8,330 nt of DNA from an uncultured Bacillota bacterium (GTDB lineage: Bacteria > Bacillota > Clostridia > Oscillospirales > Oscillospiraceae), in contig CALACZ010000107.1 in assembly GCA_937890735.1 (NCBI GenBank), positions 1-8,330 of the forward strand, read 5' to 3'. Shown in pieces: positions 1-8,272 of the stretch; the stretch's first letter is position 1, and each line of letters starts with the position of its first letter. The translations under genes and the position numbers were made by a program. The notes under the pieces were generated by a model. That model saw only the letters and a list, made by a program, of their open reading frames with translations. It was not told where the DNA came from and searched no databases.

Positions 1-1073
1 CCGTCGCCTCGCGCACGGTGGCGCAGAAGAGCGCCATCCCCGCGCTGGAGGGCATCCTCCTGAAAGCAGGCGAGTTCAAGGTCATGCTGACGGGCTACAA
101 TCTGGAAACGGGCATCACCGTGGGGCTGGACGCCGATATTACAGAGCCGGGCGCGTGCATCCTGCCCGCGCGGCTGTTCTTTGACATCATCCGCAAGCTC
201 CCGGACGATACGGTGAGCGTGCAGGTGGATGAGAGCTACAAGGTCTCCATCCGCGGCGGCATCTCGTCGTTCACCATCACGGCGACCAGCGCCGACGATT
301 ACCCGGAGCTGCCGGACGTGGAATCCGACAAGGGCATCCGCATCCCGCAGCAGGAGCTGCGTGAGATGATCTCCGGCACAATCTTTTCGGCGAGCGAGAA
401 TTTCGCGCGCCCGGTGCACACCGGCTGCCTGTTTGAAATTGAGGATGAGAGCGTCACGGTCGTGGCGGTGGACGGCTACCGGCTGGCGCTGCGGCGCTGG
501 TTCCCGGAGGAATCTCTCCAGCGCAAGCTCCGCTTCGTCGCACCGGCGGCGGCGCTCAAGGAGTGTGAAAAAATTCTGACCGACGACACGGATGACGCCG
601 TCGTCTACCTCGGCACGAAGCACATCCTGTTCAAAATGGGCGACGCGACGCTCGTCTGCCGCATTCTCGACGGCGAGTTCCTCGACTGGCGCAAGGTGCT
701 GCCGCAGGACAATCCCATCCGCGTGACGGCGAACGTCTCACAGCTCACGGATTCCATCGAGCGCGTGGGACTCATCATCTCCGAAAAGCTCAAAAGCCCC
801 GTGCGCTGCCGCCTGGGTCACAACGAGGTCGATTTCCGCACGACCAGCACCATCGGCGAGGCGCACGACGTGTGCCCCATCGCAGGCGACGGCAAGGACC
901 TCGAGATCGGCTTCAACTGCAAATACCTGCTGGACGCGCTGCGCGCCGTGCCGACGGAGGAGGTCTCGCTGGAGCTCATCAACGGGCTGAGCCCGATCGT
1001 GCTCAATCCGTGCGACGGCAGCGGAAAATTCTCGTATATGGTGCTGCCGGTGCGGCTGAAGGCGGGGGAATGA
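1..1073 (+). CDS. dnaN: DNA polymerase III beta subunit (sliding clamp), 5' end missing
   Basis: This is the ring-shaped processivity clamp that tethers DNA polymerase III to DNA and recruits other replication and repair proteins. The reading frame is open from base 3 with no start, and the first visible residues (VASRTVAQKSAIPALEG) match the part of DnaN that normally lies about 20 residues after the start, so roughly 20 N-terminal residues lie outside the window. The GTG at 18 is internal, not the start. Clamp hallmarks are ATSADDYPELP in the first domain, VVAVDGYRLALRR in the second, and the C-terminal YMVLPVRL, which forms part of the partner-binding cleft; the usual family ending is close to this, here extended by KAGE. 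About 356 residues are visible, consistent with a complete protein of about 375. It is followed one base later by yaaA. Identification is firm from motifs and gene order. Confidence 0.97.
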   Translation, partial: VASRTVAQKSAIPALEGILLKAGEFKVMLTGYNLETGITVGLDADITEPGACILPARLFFDIIRKLPDDTVSVQVDESYKVSIRGGISSFTITATSADDYPELPDVESDKGIRIPQQELREMISGTIFSASENFARPVHTGCLFEIEDESVTVVAVDGYRLALRRWFPEESLQRKLRFVAPAAALKECEKILTDDTDDAVVYLGTKHILFKMGDATLVCRILDGEFLDWRKVLPQDNPIRVTANVSQLTDSIERVGLIISEKLKSPVRCRLGHNEVDFRTTSTIGEAHDVCPIAGDGKDLEIGFNCKYLLDALRAVPTEEVSLELINGLSPIVLNPCDGSGKFSYMVLPVRLKAGE

Positions 1074-1074
1074 G

Positions 1075-1329
1075 ATGAAGGTACGGGTCACGAAAAAGCT
1101 GTCGGACGCGCCGATCGACATCCCCATCACGACGGAATTTATTAAGCTACAGGACTTTCTCAAATTTGCAAACGCCGTGGAATCCGGCGGCATGGCGAAA
1201 AATTTCATAGTCAACGGCGAGGTGCAGGTGAACGGGGAAGTGTGCACGCAGCGGGGCAAAAAGCTGCGCCCGGGCGACACGGTCACGTTTTTGAGCAACA
1301 CCTGGCGCGTGGCGGAGACGGACGCATGA
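1075..1329 (+). CDS. yaaA: S4-domain RNA-binding protein YaaA
   Basis: This is a small (84-residue) protein of the YaaA family, found between dnaN and recF in many Firmicutes. Residues about 22-73 form an S4 RNA-binding domain: IKLQDFLKFANAVESGGMAK, then FIVNGEVQVNGEV and RGKKLRPGDTVTF. The SGGMAK and RGKKL segments are typical of the family. The B. subtilis relative has been linked to ribosome assembly, but the exact role is not settled; binding of structured RNA is inferred from the domain. The ATG lies one base after the dnaN stop, with a purine-rich GGGGGAA in the last dnaN codons as probable ribosome binding site, so translation is probably coupled to dnaN. The final codons overlap the recF start. 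The N-terminal stretch before the S4 domain is slightly longer than in B. subtilis YaaA. Confidence 0.93.
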   Translation: MKVRVTKKLSDAPIDIPITTEFIKLQDFLKFANAVESGGMAKNFIVNGEVQVNGEVCTQRGKKLRPGDTVTFLSNTWRVAETDA

Positions 1330-2432
1330 GGCTCGACCGGCTGCGGCTGTATGATTTCCGCAATTACGAGCACCTGGACGCCGAATTTGTGCCGGGTGTC
1401 AACCTGCTCGTCGGCGACAACGCGCAGGGCAAGACGAATCTGCTGGAGGCCATCGGGTATCTTTCGACCGGGCGCAGCTTCCGCACGGCAAAGCCGCAGG
1501 AGCTCATCCGCTTCGGCGCGGAGTTCTGCGATTTGCAGGCAGAGCTGACGGGCGCGGAACGCGAGCAGACGCTGCGCGCGGTGGTTTTTGCAGCGCGCAG
1601 ACCAAGGCAGCTCTACATCGGCGGCGTGAAACAGAAATCGGCGGCGGGGCTGTCGGGCGTCTTAACGACCGTACTGTTCTGCCCGGAGGACTTGCAGGTG
1701 CTGCGCGGCGGCGCGGCGGGACGGCGCAAGCTCCTTGACACGGCGCTGTGCCAGCTCCGCCCGGCCTACGCGGCGGCGCTGGCGGAATACGGCAGGCTTC
1801 AGGAGCAGAAAAGCCGCATTTTAAAGGATCATGCCGTCATGCCGTCGCTGCTCGAGCCGCTGCCGGAATATAATTACCGCATGGCGCAGGTGGGCGCGGT
1901 GCTGATCGAGTACCGCGCGCGCTATCTTTGTGCGCTGGAAGAGGCGGCGGCGGGCTATCACCGCGAGTTTTCGGGCGGGCGCGAGCAGCTCCGGCTGCGC
2001 TATCAGACCGTTTCGACCATCGACGATCCGTTCGCACCGCGAAAAGAGCTGTTTGAGGCGATACTCCTGCACCAGGAGCGCCATTACCGCGCGGAGCTGG
2101 AATCCGGGCAGTGTTTGACCGGGCCGCATAAGGACGATTTTGAGGCGCTGATTGATGGGCGCGCGGTCAGGAGCTTTGGCTCGCAGGGGCAGACGCGCAC
2201 GGCGTCCATCAGCCTGAAGCTCGCCGAGCGGGAGCTGCTGCGGCGCGACACGGGCGAAGAGCCGGTGCTGCTGCTGGACGACGTGCTGTCGGAGCTGGAC
2301 GCGCGGCGGCAGGACTTTGTGCTCAATCAGATCCGCACCGGGCAGGTGTTCATCACCTGCTGCGAAACAGACCGCCTGACGGATCTCGGCAAAACGATGC
2401 ACGTCGCGGCGGGCACGCTGCGGGAGGGGTAA
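1326..2432 (+). CDS. recF: DNA replication and repair protein RecF
   Basis: RecF is an SMC-like ATPase that acts with RecO and RecR to load RecA at single-strand gaps behind stalled forks. The 368-residue product is of normal length. It shows the N-terminal LRLYDFRNYE (residues 6-15), Walker A GDNAQGKT (30-37), the conserved FCPEDLQVL (118-126) and TGPHKDDF (265-272), the ABC-type signature GSQGQ (285-289), and Walker B plus D-loop LLLDDVLSELD (315-325). The chosen ATG at 1326 overlaps the yaaA stop (ATGA) and starts exactly at the conserved RecF N-terminus, with GGAG at 1314-1317. An in-frame ATG at 1242 would add 28 residues that are only yaaA read in another frame. The arrangement indicates translational coupling within the dnaN-yaaA-recF-remB operon. 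No key residue is missing. Confidence 0.97.
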   Translation: MRLDRLRLYDFRNYEHLDAEFVPGVNLLVGDNAQGKTNLLEAIGYLSTGRSFRTAKPQELIRFGAEFCDLQAELTGAEREQTLRAVVFAARRPRQLYIGGVKQKSAAGLSGVLTTVLFCPEDLQVLRGGAAGRRKLLDTALCQLRPAYAAALAEYGRLQEQKSRILKDHAVMPSLLEPLPEYNYRMAQVGAVLIEYRARYLCALEEAAAGYHREFSGGREQLRLRYQTVSTIDDPFAPRKELFEAILLHQERHYRAELESGQCLTGPHKDDFEALIDGRAVRSFGSQGQTRTASISLKLAERELLRRDTGEEPVLLLDDVLSELDARRQDFVLNQIRTGQVFITCCETDRLTDLGKTMHVAAGTLREG

Positions 2433-2433
2433 A

Positions 2434-2682
2434 ATGTTTCGGGAAATTGGACTGGAGCTGTCGGTGCGCGAGAGCGCGGTGATCGGCATTTTTGATCTGG
2501 ATAACGTGAGCTGGTCCAAGCAGTCCCGCGCGTTTTTGTCGCGCGCAGAAGAAGCAGGCGAGGTCGTGGAAGCGACCGACTCGCTGCCGAAGTCGTTTAT
2601 TCTGACGCAGGAATACGGAATGCAGCGGGTGTATCTGACAAAAAGCAATGCGTCGGTGCTGCAAAAGAGGTTTGAGGAATAG
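2434..2682 (+). CDS. remB: DUF370 family regulator, RemB/YaaB-like
   Basis: This is an 82-residue protein of the DUF370 family. In B. subtilis the gene at the same place between recF and gyrB is yaaB (remB), whose product, with its paralogue RemA, activates biofilm matrix genes; RemA is a DNA-binding protein. Visible family features are the opening MFREIGLELSV, the VIGIFDLDN core (residues 16-24), LPKSFILT (51-58) and the C-terminal YLTKSNASVLQKR (67-79). The gene starts one base after the recF stop, with GGGAGGGG at 2422-2429 as ribosome binding site inside the end of recF, so it belongs to the upstream operon. It is the last gene before the first repeat-filled gap. Family and synteny are clear; whether it controls matrix genes in this organism cannot be told from the sequence. 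The symbol follows the B. subtilis positional orthologue. Confidence 0.88.
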   Translation: MFREIGLELSVRESAVIGIFDLDNVSWSKQSRAFLSRAEEAGEVVEATDSLPKSFILTQEYGMQRVYLTKSNASVLQKRFEE

Positions 2683-2700
2683 GGCGGATTTGCAGTGCAC

Positions 2701-2762
2701 CCTTCAAAGCCTTCCCCTTGAGGGGAAGGTGGCAGCCGAAGGCTGACGGATGAGGAGAAGGG
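2701..2762 (+). repeat. Family A two-hairpin repeat, copy 1
   Basis: This is a two-hairpin intergenic element. Hairpin 1 pairs CCTTCCCC (2710-2717) with GGGGAAGG (2722-2729) around TTGA. After a TGG spacer, hairpin 2 pairs CAGCC (2733-2737) with GGCTG (2741-2745) around GAA. The tail is ACGGATGAGGAGAA (2746-2759). Bases 2704-2733 are identical to the copy at the window end (8275-8304), while hairpin 2 differs entirely. It begins about 20 bases after the remB stop and has no T-tract, so it is not a standard terminator. Confidence 0.85.
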
Positions 2763-2824
2763 TAGTACGTTTTGAGCTGTTGCCACGTTTTGGTTCAGAA
2801 ACGCGCAGCGGCTCAGAAATAAGA

Positions 2825-2885
2825 ACCCTTCCCCTCATCAGTCCGCTCCGCGGACAGCTTCCCCCCAGGGGGAAGCCTTTGGAGC
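2825..2885 (-). repeat. Family A two-hairpin repeat, copy 2, inverted
   Basis: This is the same element as at 2701-2762, on the minus strand and facing it across a 62-base core (2763-2824). Hairpin 1 pairs GCTTCCCCC (2857-2865) with GGGGGAAGC (2868-2876). Hairpin 2 pairs GTCCGC (2841-2846) with GCGGAC (2850-2855). The tail read on the minus strand is TGATGAGGGGAAGGG. Compared with copy 1, the basal pair of hairpin 1 has switched from C-G to G-C, the apical pair from T-A to C-G, and hairpin 2 is unrelated in sequence but still fully paired. The element ends about 40 bases before the gyrB start. Confidence 0.83.
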
Positions 2886-2913
2886 GCGGCGCTTTAATCG
2901 TAAATGCAAGCTG

Positions 2914-2920
2914 AGAGGAG
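2914..2920 (+). promoter_or_regulatory. gyrB ribosome binding site
   Basis: AGAGGAG lies six bases (CTTTTT) before the ATG at 2927. It fixes the gyrB start and shows that gyrB is translated independently of remB, which ends 244 bases upstream. Confidence 0.85.
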
Positions 2921-2926
2921 CTTTTT

Positions 2927-4876
2927 ATGAGCGAACAGAATCAAACGATGGAACAGGAATATGGCGGCAGTCAGATCCAGGTGCTGGAGGGGCTGGAGGC
3001 GGTGCGCAAGCGCCCGGGTATGTATATCGGCTCGACCAGCAGCTCGGGGCTGCACCATCTTGTCTATGAGATCGTCGATAACTCCATCGACGAGGCGCTG
3101 GCGGGCTACTGCCGCCACGTCCGCGTGACCATCAACGAAGGAAATACCATCACCGTGGAGGATGACGGGCGCGGCATCCCCGTGGACATTCAGCCGCAGA
3201 CCGGCAAGCCGGCTCTGGAGGTCGTGTTCACCGTGCTGCACGCGGGCGGCAAGTTCGGCGGCGGGGGCTACAAGGTCTCCGGCGGTCTGCACGGCGTGGG
3301 CGCGTCGGTCGTGAACGCGCTGTCGGAGTGGCTGGAGGTCGAGGTCTGCCGCGACGGAAAAATTTATCAGATGAAATTCTCGCGCGGCGAAATTACCCAG
3401 GAAATGCGCGTGATCGGCACGACCGACAAGCACGGCACGACCGTCACGTTTAAGCCCGACGGCGAGATGTTCGACACGCTGGAATACGACTACGAGATCC
3501 TCCACACACGGATGCGCGAGCAGGCATTCCTCAACGCAGGTCTCCATATTTCCATCGCGGACGAGCGCCGCGAGGCAGCCGAGCGCCCCGAAAAGGATCG
3601 CCGCGACGCGATGTGCTACGAGGGCGGCATCCGCGAGTTCGCGCGCTGGTATAACCGCCACAAAACGCCCCTGCACGAGGACGTCATCTATATGTCCGGC
3701 AAAAAGGGCGACGATTCGGCGGAAATTGCCGTGCAGTATAACGACTCGTATTCCGAGACGATCGTCTCGTTCGCAAACGACATTCACACGCCGGAGGGCG
3801 GTATGCACGAGGAGGGCTTCAAGCGCGCGCTGACGAACGTGCTCAACAGCTACGGCGTGCAGAAGGGCATCCTCAAAAATGACGACAAGGTCTCCGGCGA
3901 CGACGTGCGCGAGGGTCTGACCGCCATCGTGTCCGTGAAGCTCACCGACGCGCAGTTCGAGGGGCAGACGAAGGCAAAGCTCGGCAACGCGACCATGCGC
4001 ACGCTGGTGAGCTCCGTCGTGTCCGAGCAGCTGTCGATCTATCTGGAGGAGCACCCCGCCGTGGGTAAGCTGATCCTCGAAAAGGCGATGATGGCGAGCC
4101 GCGCGCGCGAGGCGGCGCGCAAGGCAAAGGACGCCATCCGCCGCAAAACGGGTCTGGAATCCGGGCAGATGCCCGACAAGCTGCGCGACTGCAACGACCG
4201 CGACCCGGCGCTCACCGAACTCTACATCGTCGAGGGCGACTCCGCAGGCGGCTCGGCGACGCAGGGGCGCGACTCGCGCTTCCAGGCGATTTTGCCGCTG
4301 TGGGGCAAGATGCTGAACGTGGAGAAGGCGCGCGCCGACCGCGTGTACGGAAACGACAAGCTCCAGCCCGTCATCACCGCGCTCGGCGCGGGCATCGGCG
4401 ATGAATTTAACCTGGAGAAGCTGCGCTACCACAAGATCATCATCATGGCGGATGCCGACGTGGACGGCAGCCATATTCGGACGCTGCTGCTGACGTTCTT
4501 CTTCCGTTTCATGCGCCCGCTCATCGAGCAGGGCTATGTCTACTCCGCCGTGCCGCCGCTTTACAAGCTCACGCGCGGCAAGACGCAGCGCGTGGCGTAC
4601 TCCGACCCGGAGCGCGACCAAATTTCCGCCGAGCTGCGCGCCGACAACCCCAACGCGAAGATCGACATTTCGCGGTTTAAGGGTCTTGGCGAGATGAACC
4701 CGCACGAGCTGTGGGAAACGACGATGGACCCCACGACCCGGACGCTCCGCCGCATCACGCTGGACGACGCCGTGGCGGCAGATCAGATCTTCACCGTCCT
4801 CATGGGCGAGGCAGTCGAGCCGAGAAAAGAGTTCATTGAGGAAAATGCGAAATATGTGGTGAATCTGGATATTTGA
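2927..4876 (+). CDS. gyrB: DNA gyrase subunit B
   Basis: GyrB is the ATPase subunit of DNA gyrase, the A2B2 type IIA topoisomerase that introduces negative supercoils. The 649-residue product has the usual Gram-positive length, without the ~170-residue insertion of enterobacterial GyrB. The GHKL ATPase domain shows YEIVDNSIDEA with catalytic E48 and N52, EDDGRGIP (78-85; D79 matches E. coli D73), GGKFGGGGYKVSGGLHGVG (107-125) and R142 in the aminocoumarin-binding position. The transducer domain follows. The TOPRIM domain has EGDSAGGSA (E436) and DADVDGSH (D509, D511) for metal binding. SRFKGLGEMNP (582-592) and the C-terminal MGEAVEPRKEFIEENA are typical. The residue aligned with E. coli K447 is W459 (PLWGKMLN). 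The start is supported by AGAGGAG six bases upstream. The gene is flanked on both sides by hairpin repeats, so transcription from remB into gyrB and from gyrB into gyrA may be modulated. Confidence 0.98.
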   Translation: MSEQNQTMEQEYGGSQIQVLEGLEAVRKRPGMYIGSTSSSGLHHLVYEIVDNSIDEALAGYCRHVRVTINEGNTITVEDDGRGIPVDIQPQTGKPALEVVFTVLHAGGKFGGGGYKVSGGLHGVGASVVNALSEWLEVEVCRDGKIYQMKFSRGEITQEMRVIGTTDKHGTTVTFKPDGEMFDTLEYDYEILHTRMREQAFLNAGLHISIADERREAAERPEKDRRDAMCYEGGIREFARWYNRHKTPLHEDVIYMSGKKGDDSAEIAVQYNDSYSETIVSFANDIHTPEGGMHEEGFKRALTNVLNSYGVQKGILKNDDKVSGDDVREGLTAIVSVKLTDAQFEGQTKAKLGNATMRTLVSSVVSEQLSIYLEEHPAVGKLILEKAMMASRAREAARKAKDAIRRKTGLESGQMPDKLRDCNDRDPALTELYIVEGDSAGGSATQGRDSRFQAILPLWGKMLNVEKARADRVYGNDKLQPVITALGAGIGDEFNLEKLRYHKIIIMADADVDGSHIRTLLLTFFFRFMRPLIEQGYVYSAVPPLYKLTRGKTQRVAYSDPERDQISAELRADNPNAKIDISRFKGLGEMNPHELWETTMDPTTRTLRRITLDDAVAADQIFTVLMGEAVEPRKEFIEENAKYVVNLDI

Positions 4877-4910
4877 TAGGATTGGATGCGCCCCCGCGTT
4901 TCGTCGTAAC

Positions 4911-4944
4911 GTAGGGGAGGGGCTTGCCCCTTCCGCGCGGTACG
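4911..4944 (+). repeat. Family B unit 1: GTAG-footed hairpin
   Basis: GTAG at 4911-4914 is followed by GGGAGGGG (4915-4922) pairing with CCCCTTCC (4927-4934) around CTTG, with one G-T pair, then GCGCGGTACG. It begins 34 bases after the gyrB stop and has no T-tract. Confidence 0.75.
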
Positions 4945-4985
4945 GCAATGCAGGTTTGGGCGCACCAATGCGGAAACGGACGCAC

Positions 4986-5022
4986 CTGTAGGGGCGGACG
5001 CCTCTGTCCGCCCGGCGGTACG
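4986..5022 (+). repeat. Family B unit 2: GTAG-footed hairpin
   Basis: GTAG at 4988-4991 is followed by GGGCGGAC (4992-4999) pairing perfectly with GTCCGCCC (5006-5013) around GCCTCT, then GGCGGTACG. Bases 4986-5014 are an exact 29-base inverted match to 5149-5177. Confidence 0.85.
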
Positions 5023-5066
5023 CACCCACGAACACGGATGTACCAATGCGAATCCGTACAACGTTT

Positions 5067-5102
5067 GTAGGGGTCGATGCCCACATCGACCCGCGCGGTA
5101 GG
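5067..5102 (+). repeat. Family B unit 3: GTAG-footed hairpin
   Basis: GTAG at 5067-5070 is followed by GGGTCGATG (5071-5079) pairing perfectly with CATCGACCC (5084-5092) around CCCA, then GCGCGGTAGG. The stem interior differs from units 1 and 2, but the GGG/CCC base and both flanks are kept. Confidence 0.83.
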
Positions 5103-5148
5103 CGCGTCCGTTTTTACGCTACGTCGCGGCAAATTTGCGATTGCCCCA

Positions 5149-5177
5149 CGGGCGGACAGAGGCGTCCGCCCCTACAG
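5149..5177 (-). repeat. Family B unit 4: inverted GTAG-footed hairpin
   Basis: This is a minus-strand copy whose 29 bases are the exact reverse complement of 4986-5014. The hairpin pairs GGGCGGAC (5150-5157) with GTCCGCCC (5164-5171). CTAC at 5172-5175 is GTAG on the other strand. Together with unit 2 it makes an inverted pair with 134 bases between the arms. Confidence 0.85.
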
Positions 5178-5178
5178 G

Positions 5179-5212
5179 GATTTGCGGATTTGTCGCAAAT
5201 CGTCCGTTTTTT
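5179..5212 (+). terminator. Possible weak intrinsic terminator or leader hairpin before gyrA
   Basis: GATTTGCG (5179-5186) pairs perfectly with CGCAAATC (5194-5201) around a seven-base loop. A run of six T residues follows at 5207-5212. The five bases between stem and T-run (GTCCG) and the AT-rich stem make it weaker than a textbook terminator. It could limit gyrB readthrough or simply be a leader structure. Confidence 0.35.
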
Positions 5213-5225
5213 CGGTGTATTTCAA

Positions 5226-5231
5226 TATGAT
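5226..5231 (+). promoter_or_regulatory. Possible -10 element of a gyrA promoter
   Basis: TATGAT matches five of six bases of the sigma-70/SigA -10 consensus and lies 32 bases before the gyrA ATG, in the most AT-rich part of the gap. No good -35 hexamer is seen 16-18 bases upstream, and there is no extended -10 TG, so this is tentative. Confidence 0.3.
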
Positions 5232-5250
5232 CTTAACTCCTGCGTTTGAA

Positions 5251-5257
5251 AAGGAGA
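5251..5257 (+). promoter_or_regulatory. gyrA ribosome binding site
   Basis: AAGGAGA lies six bases before the ATG at 5264 and decides the start. An in-frame TTG at 5246 lies upstream of this site and would put the ribosome binding site inside the gene. Confidence 0.88.
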
Positions 5258-5263
5258 CGTTTT

Positions 5264-7788
<2,525 letters not shown>

Positions 7789-7792
<4 letters not shown>

Positions 7793-8226
7793 AAACCGTG
7801 ACCGTCTACACCGACGGCGCGTGCTCCGGCAACCCCGGTCCGGGCGGCTGGGCGGCGATTTTGGAATACGGCGGCGTGGAGAAGATGATCTCCGGCGGCG
7901 AAGAGGTCACCACGAACAACCGCATGGAGCTCACGGCGGTCATTCAGGCGCTGCTGGCGCTGAAAGAGGCGTGCGTGGTGGAGCTGTATTCCGATTCCAA
8001 ATACGTCATCGACGCGCTGGAAAAAGGCTGGGCATGGGGCTGGCGCAGGCGCGGCTGGGTGAAAGCCGACAAAAAGCCCGCCCTCAACCCCGACCTCTGG
8101 GAACTGCTGCTGGGCTTAGTCAGCCAGCACGAGCTGCACTACCACTGGGTCAAAGGTCACGCCGCGAACGAAAAAAATAACCGCTGCGACGAGCAGGCGG
8201 TCAGAGAATGGCAGAAGTTTAAGTAA
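7789..8226 (+). CDS. rnhA: Ribonuclease HI
   Basis: RNase HI cuts the RNA strand of RNA:DNA hybrids, removing R-loops and helping process RNA primers. The 145-residue product is standard for the bacterial type. All catalytic residues are visible: D9 in YTDGACSGNPGPGGW, E47 in NNRMELTA, D69 in YSDSKYV, H124 in WVKGHAAN and D134 in NRCDEQA, numbered almost as in the E. coli enzyme. The basic handle region used for substrate binding is present (GWAWGWRRRGWVKADKKP, 80-97). The ATG overlaps the gyrA stop as ATGA, with GGAGGAG five bases upstream, so gyrA and rnhA are co-transcribed and probably translationally coupled. The gene ends at a strong terminator, making it the last gene of the unit. Identification is secure; the next-best option, another RNase H-fold nuclease, is unlikely given the full motif set. 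Confidence 0.97.
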
Positions 8227-8230
8227 AAAA

Positions 8231-8263
8231 GCGAAGAGAGGCATTTGCCTCTCCTCGTTTTTT
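8231..8263 (+). terminator. Intrinsic terminator after rnhA
   Basis: GAGAGGC (8236-8242) pairs with GCCTCTC (8247-8253) around ATTT. The stem is extended past one A/C mismatch by CGA/TCG (8232-8234 with 8255-8257), then a six-T run (8258-8263). A preceding A-run could make the hairpin work in the other direction too. It begins five bases after the rnhA stop and closes the gyrA-rnhA unit. Confidence 0.93.
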
Positions 8264-8272
8264 GCACCGCAT

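Larger units (their letters stand above)
4911..5148 (+). repeat. Tandem array of ~78-base hairpin units (family B) between gyrB and gyrA
   Basis: Three direct units begin with GTAGGGG at 4911, 4988 and 5067, a spacing of 77 and 79 bases. Each has GTAG, then a hairpin, then a conserved GCGGTA (usually followed by CG). The spacers of units 1 and 2 also share ACCAATGCG (4964-4972 and 5042-5050, 78 bases apart), so the repeat covers more than the hairpins. The hairpin interiors differ between units but remain paired. No credible gene occurs here. Confidence 0.85.

Noticed and set aside
1242..1325. Upstream in-frame start for recF
   Set aside because: The extra 28 residues are yaaA read in another frame, and the conserved RecF N-terminus begins exactly at 1326.
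2701..2762. Family A copy 1 as a terminator for the dnaN-remB operon
   Set aside because: The hairpins are strong, but no T-run follows either of them.
2825..2885. Hammerhead ribozyme in family A (CTGATGAG on the minus strand in copy 2)
   Set aside because: The match is partial, there is no stem II followed by GAAA in the required order, and the other two copies read GACGGATGAG instead.
2763..2926. A gyrB promoter in the remB-gyrB gap
   Set aside because: TTGAGC (2772-2777) and TTTAAT (2893-2898) were examined, but neither has a matching partner hexamer at 16-18 bases.
2894..5086. A 730-codon open frame on the minus strand across gyrB, with another of 627 codons across gyrA (5222-7105)
   Set aside because: Both are mirror images of strongly conserved gyrase genes. 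Stops are rare on the opposite strand of high-GC genes with G/C third positions. The translations are rich in His, Arg, Val and Leu without recognisable domains, and they run through the repeat arrays.
4911..5148. CRISPR array
   Set aside because: Regular spacing suggested it, but the conserved parts are short hairpin feet, the variable parts are self-paired stems, and one copy is inverted. There are no cas genes in the window.
5246..5263. TTG start six codons upstream of the gyrA ATG
   Set aside because: It lies upstream of the AAGGAGA ribosome binding site that is ideally placed for the ATG at 5264.
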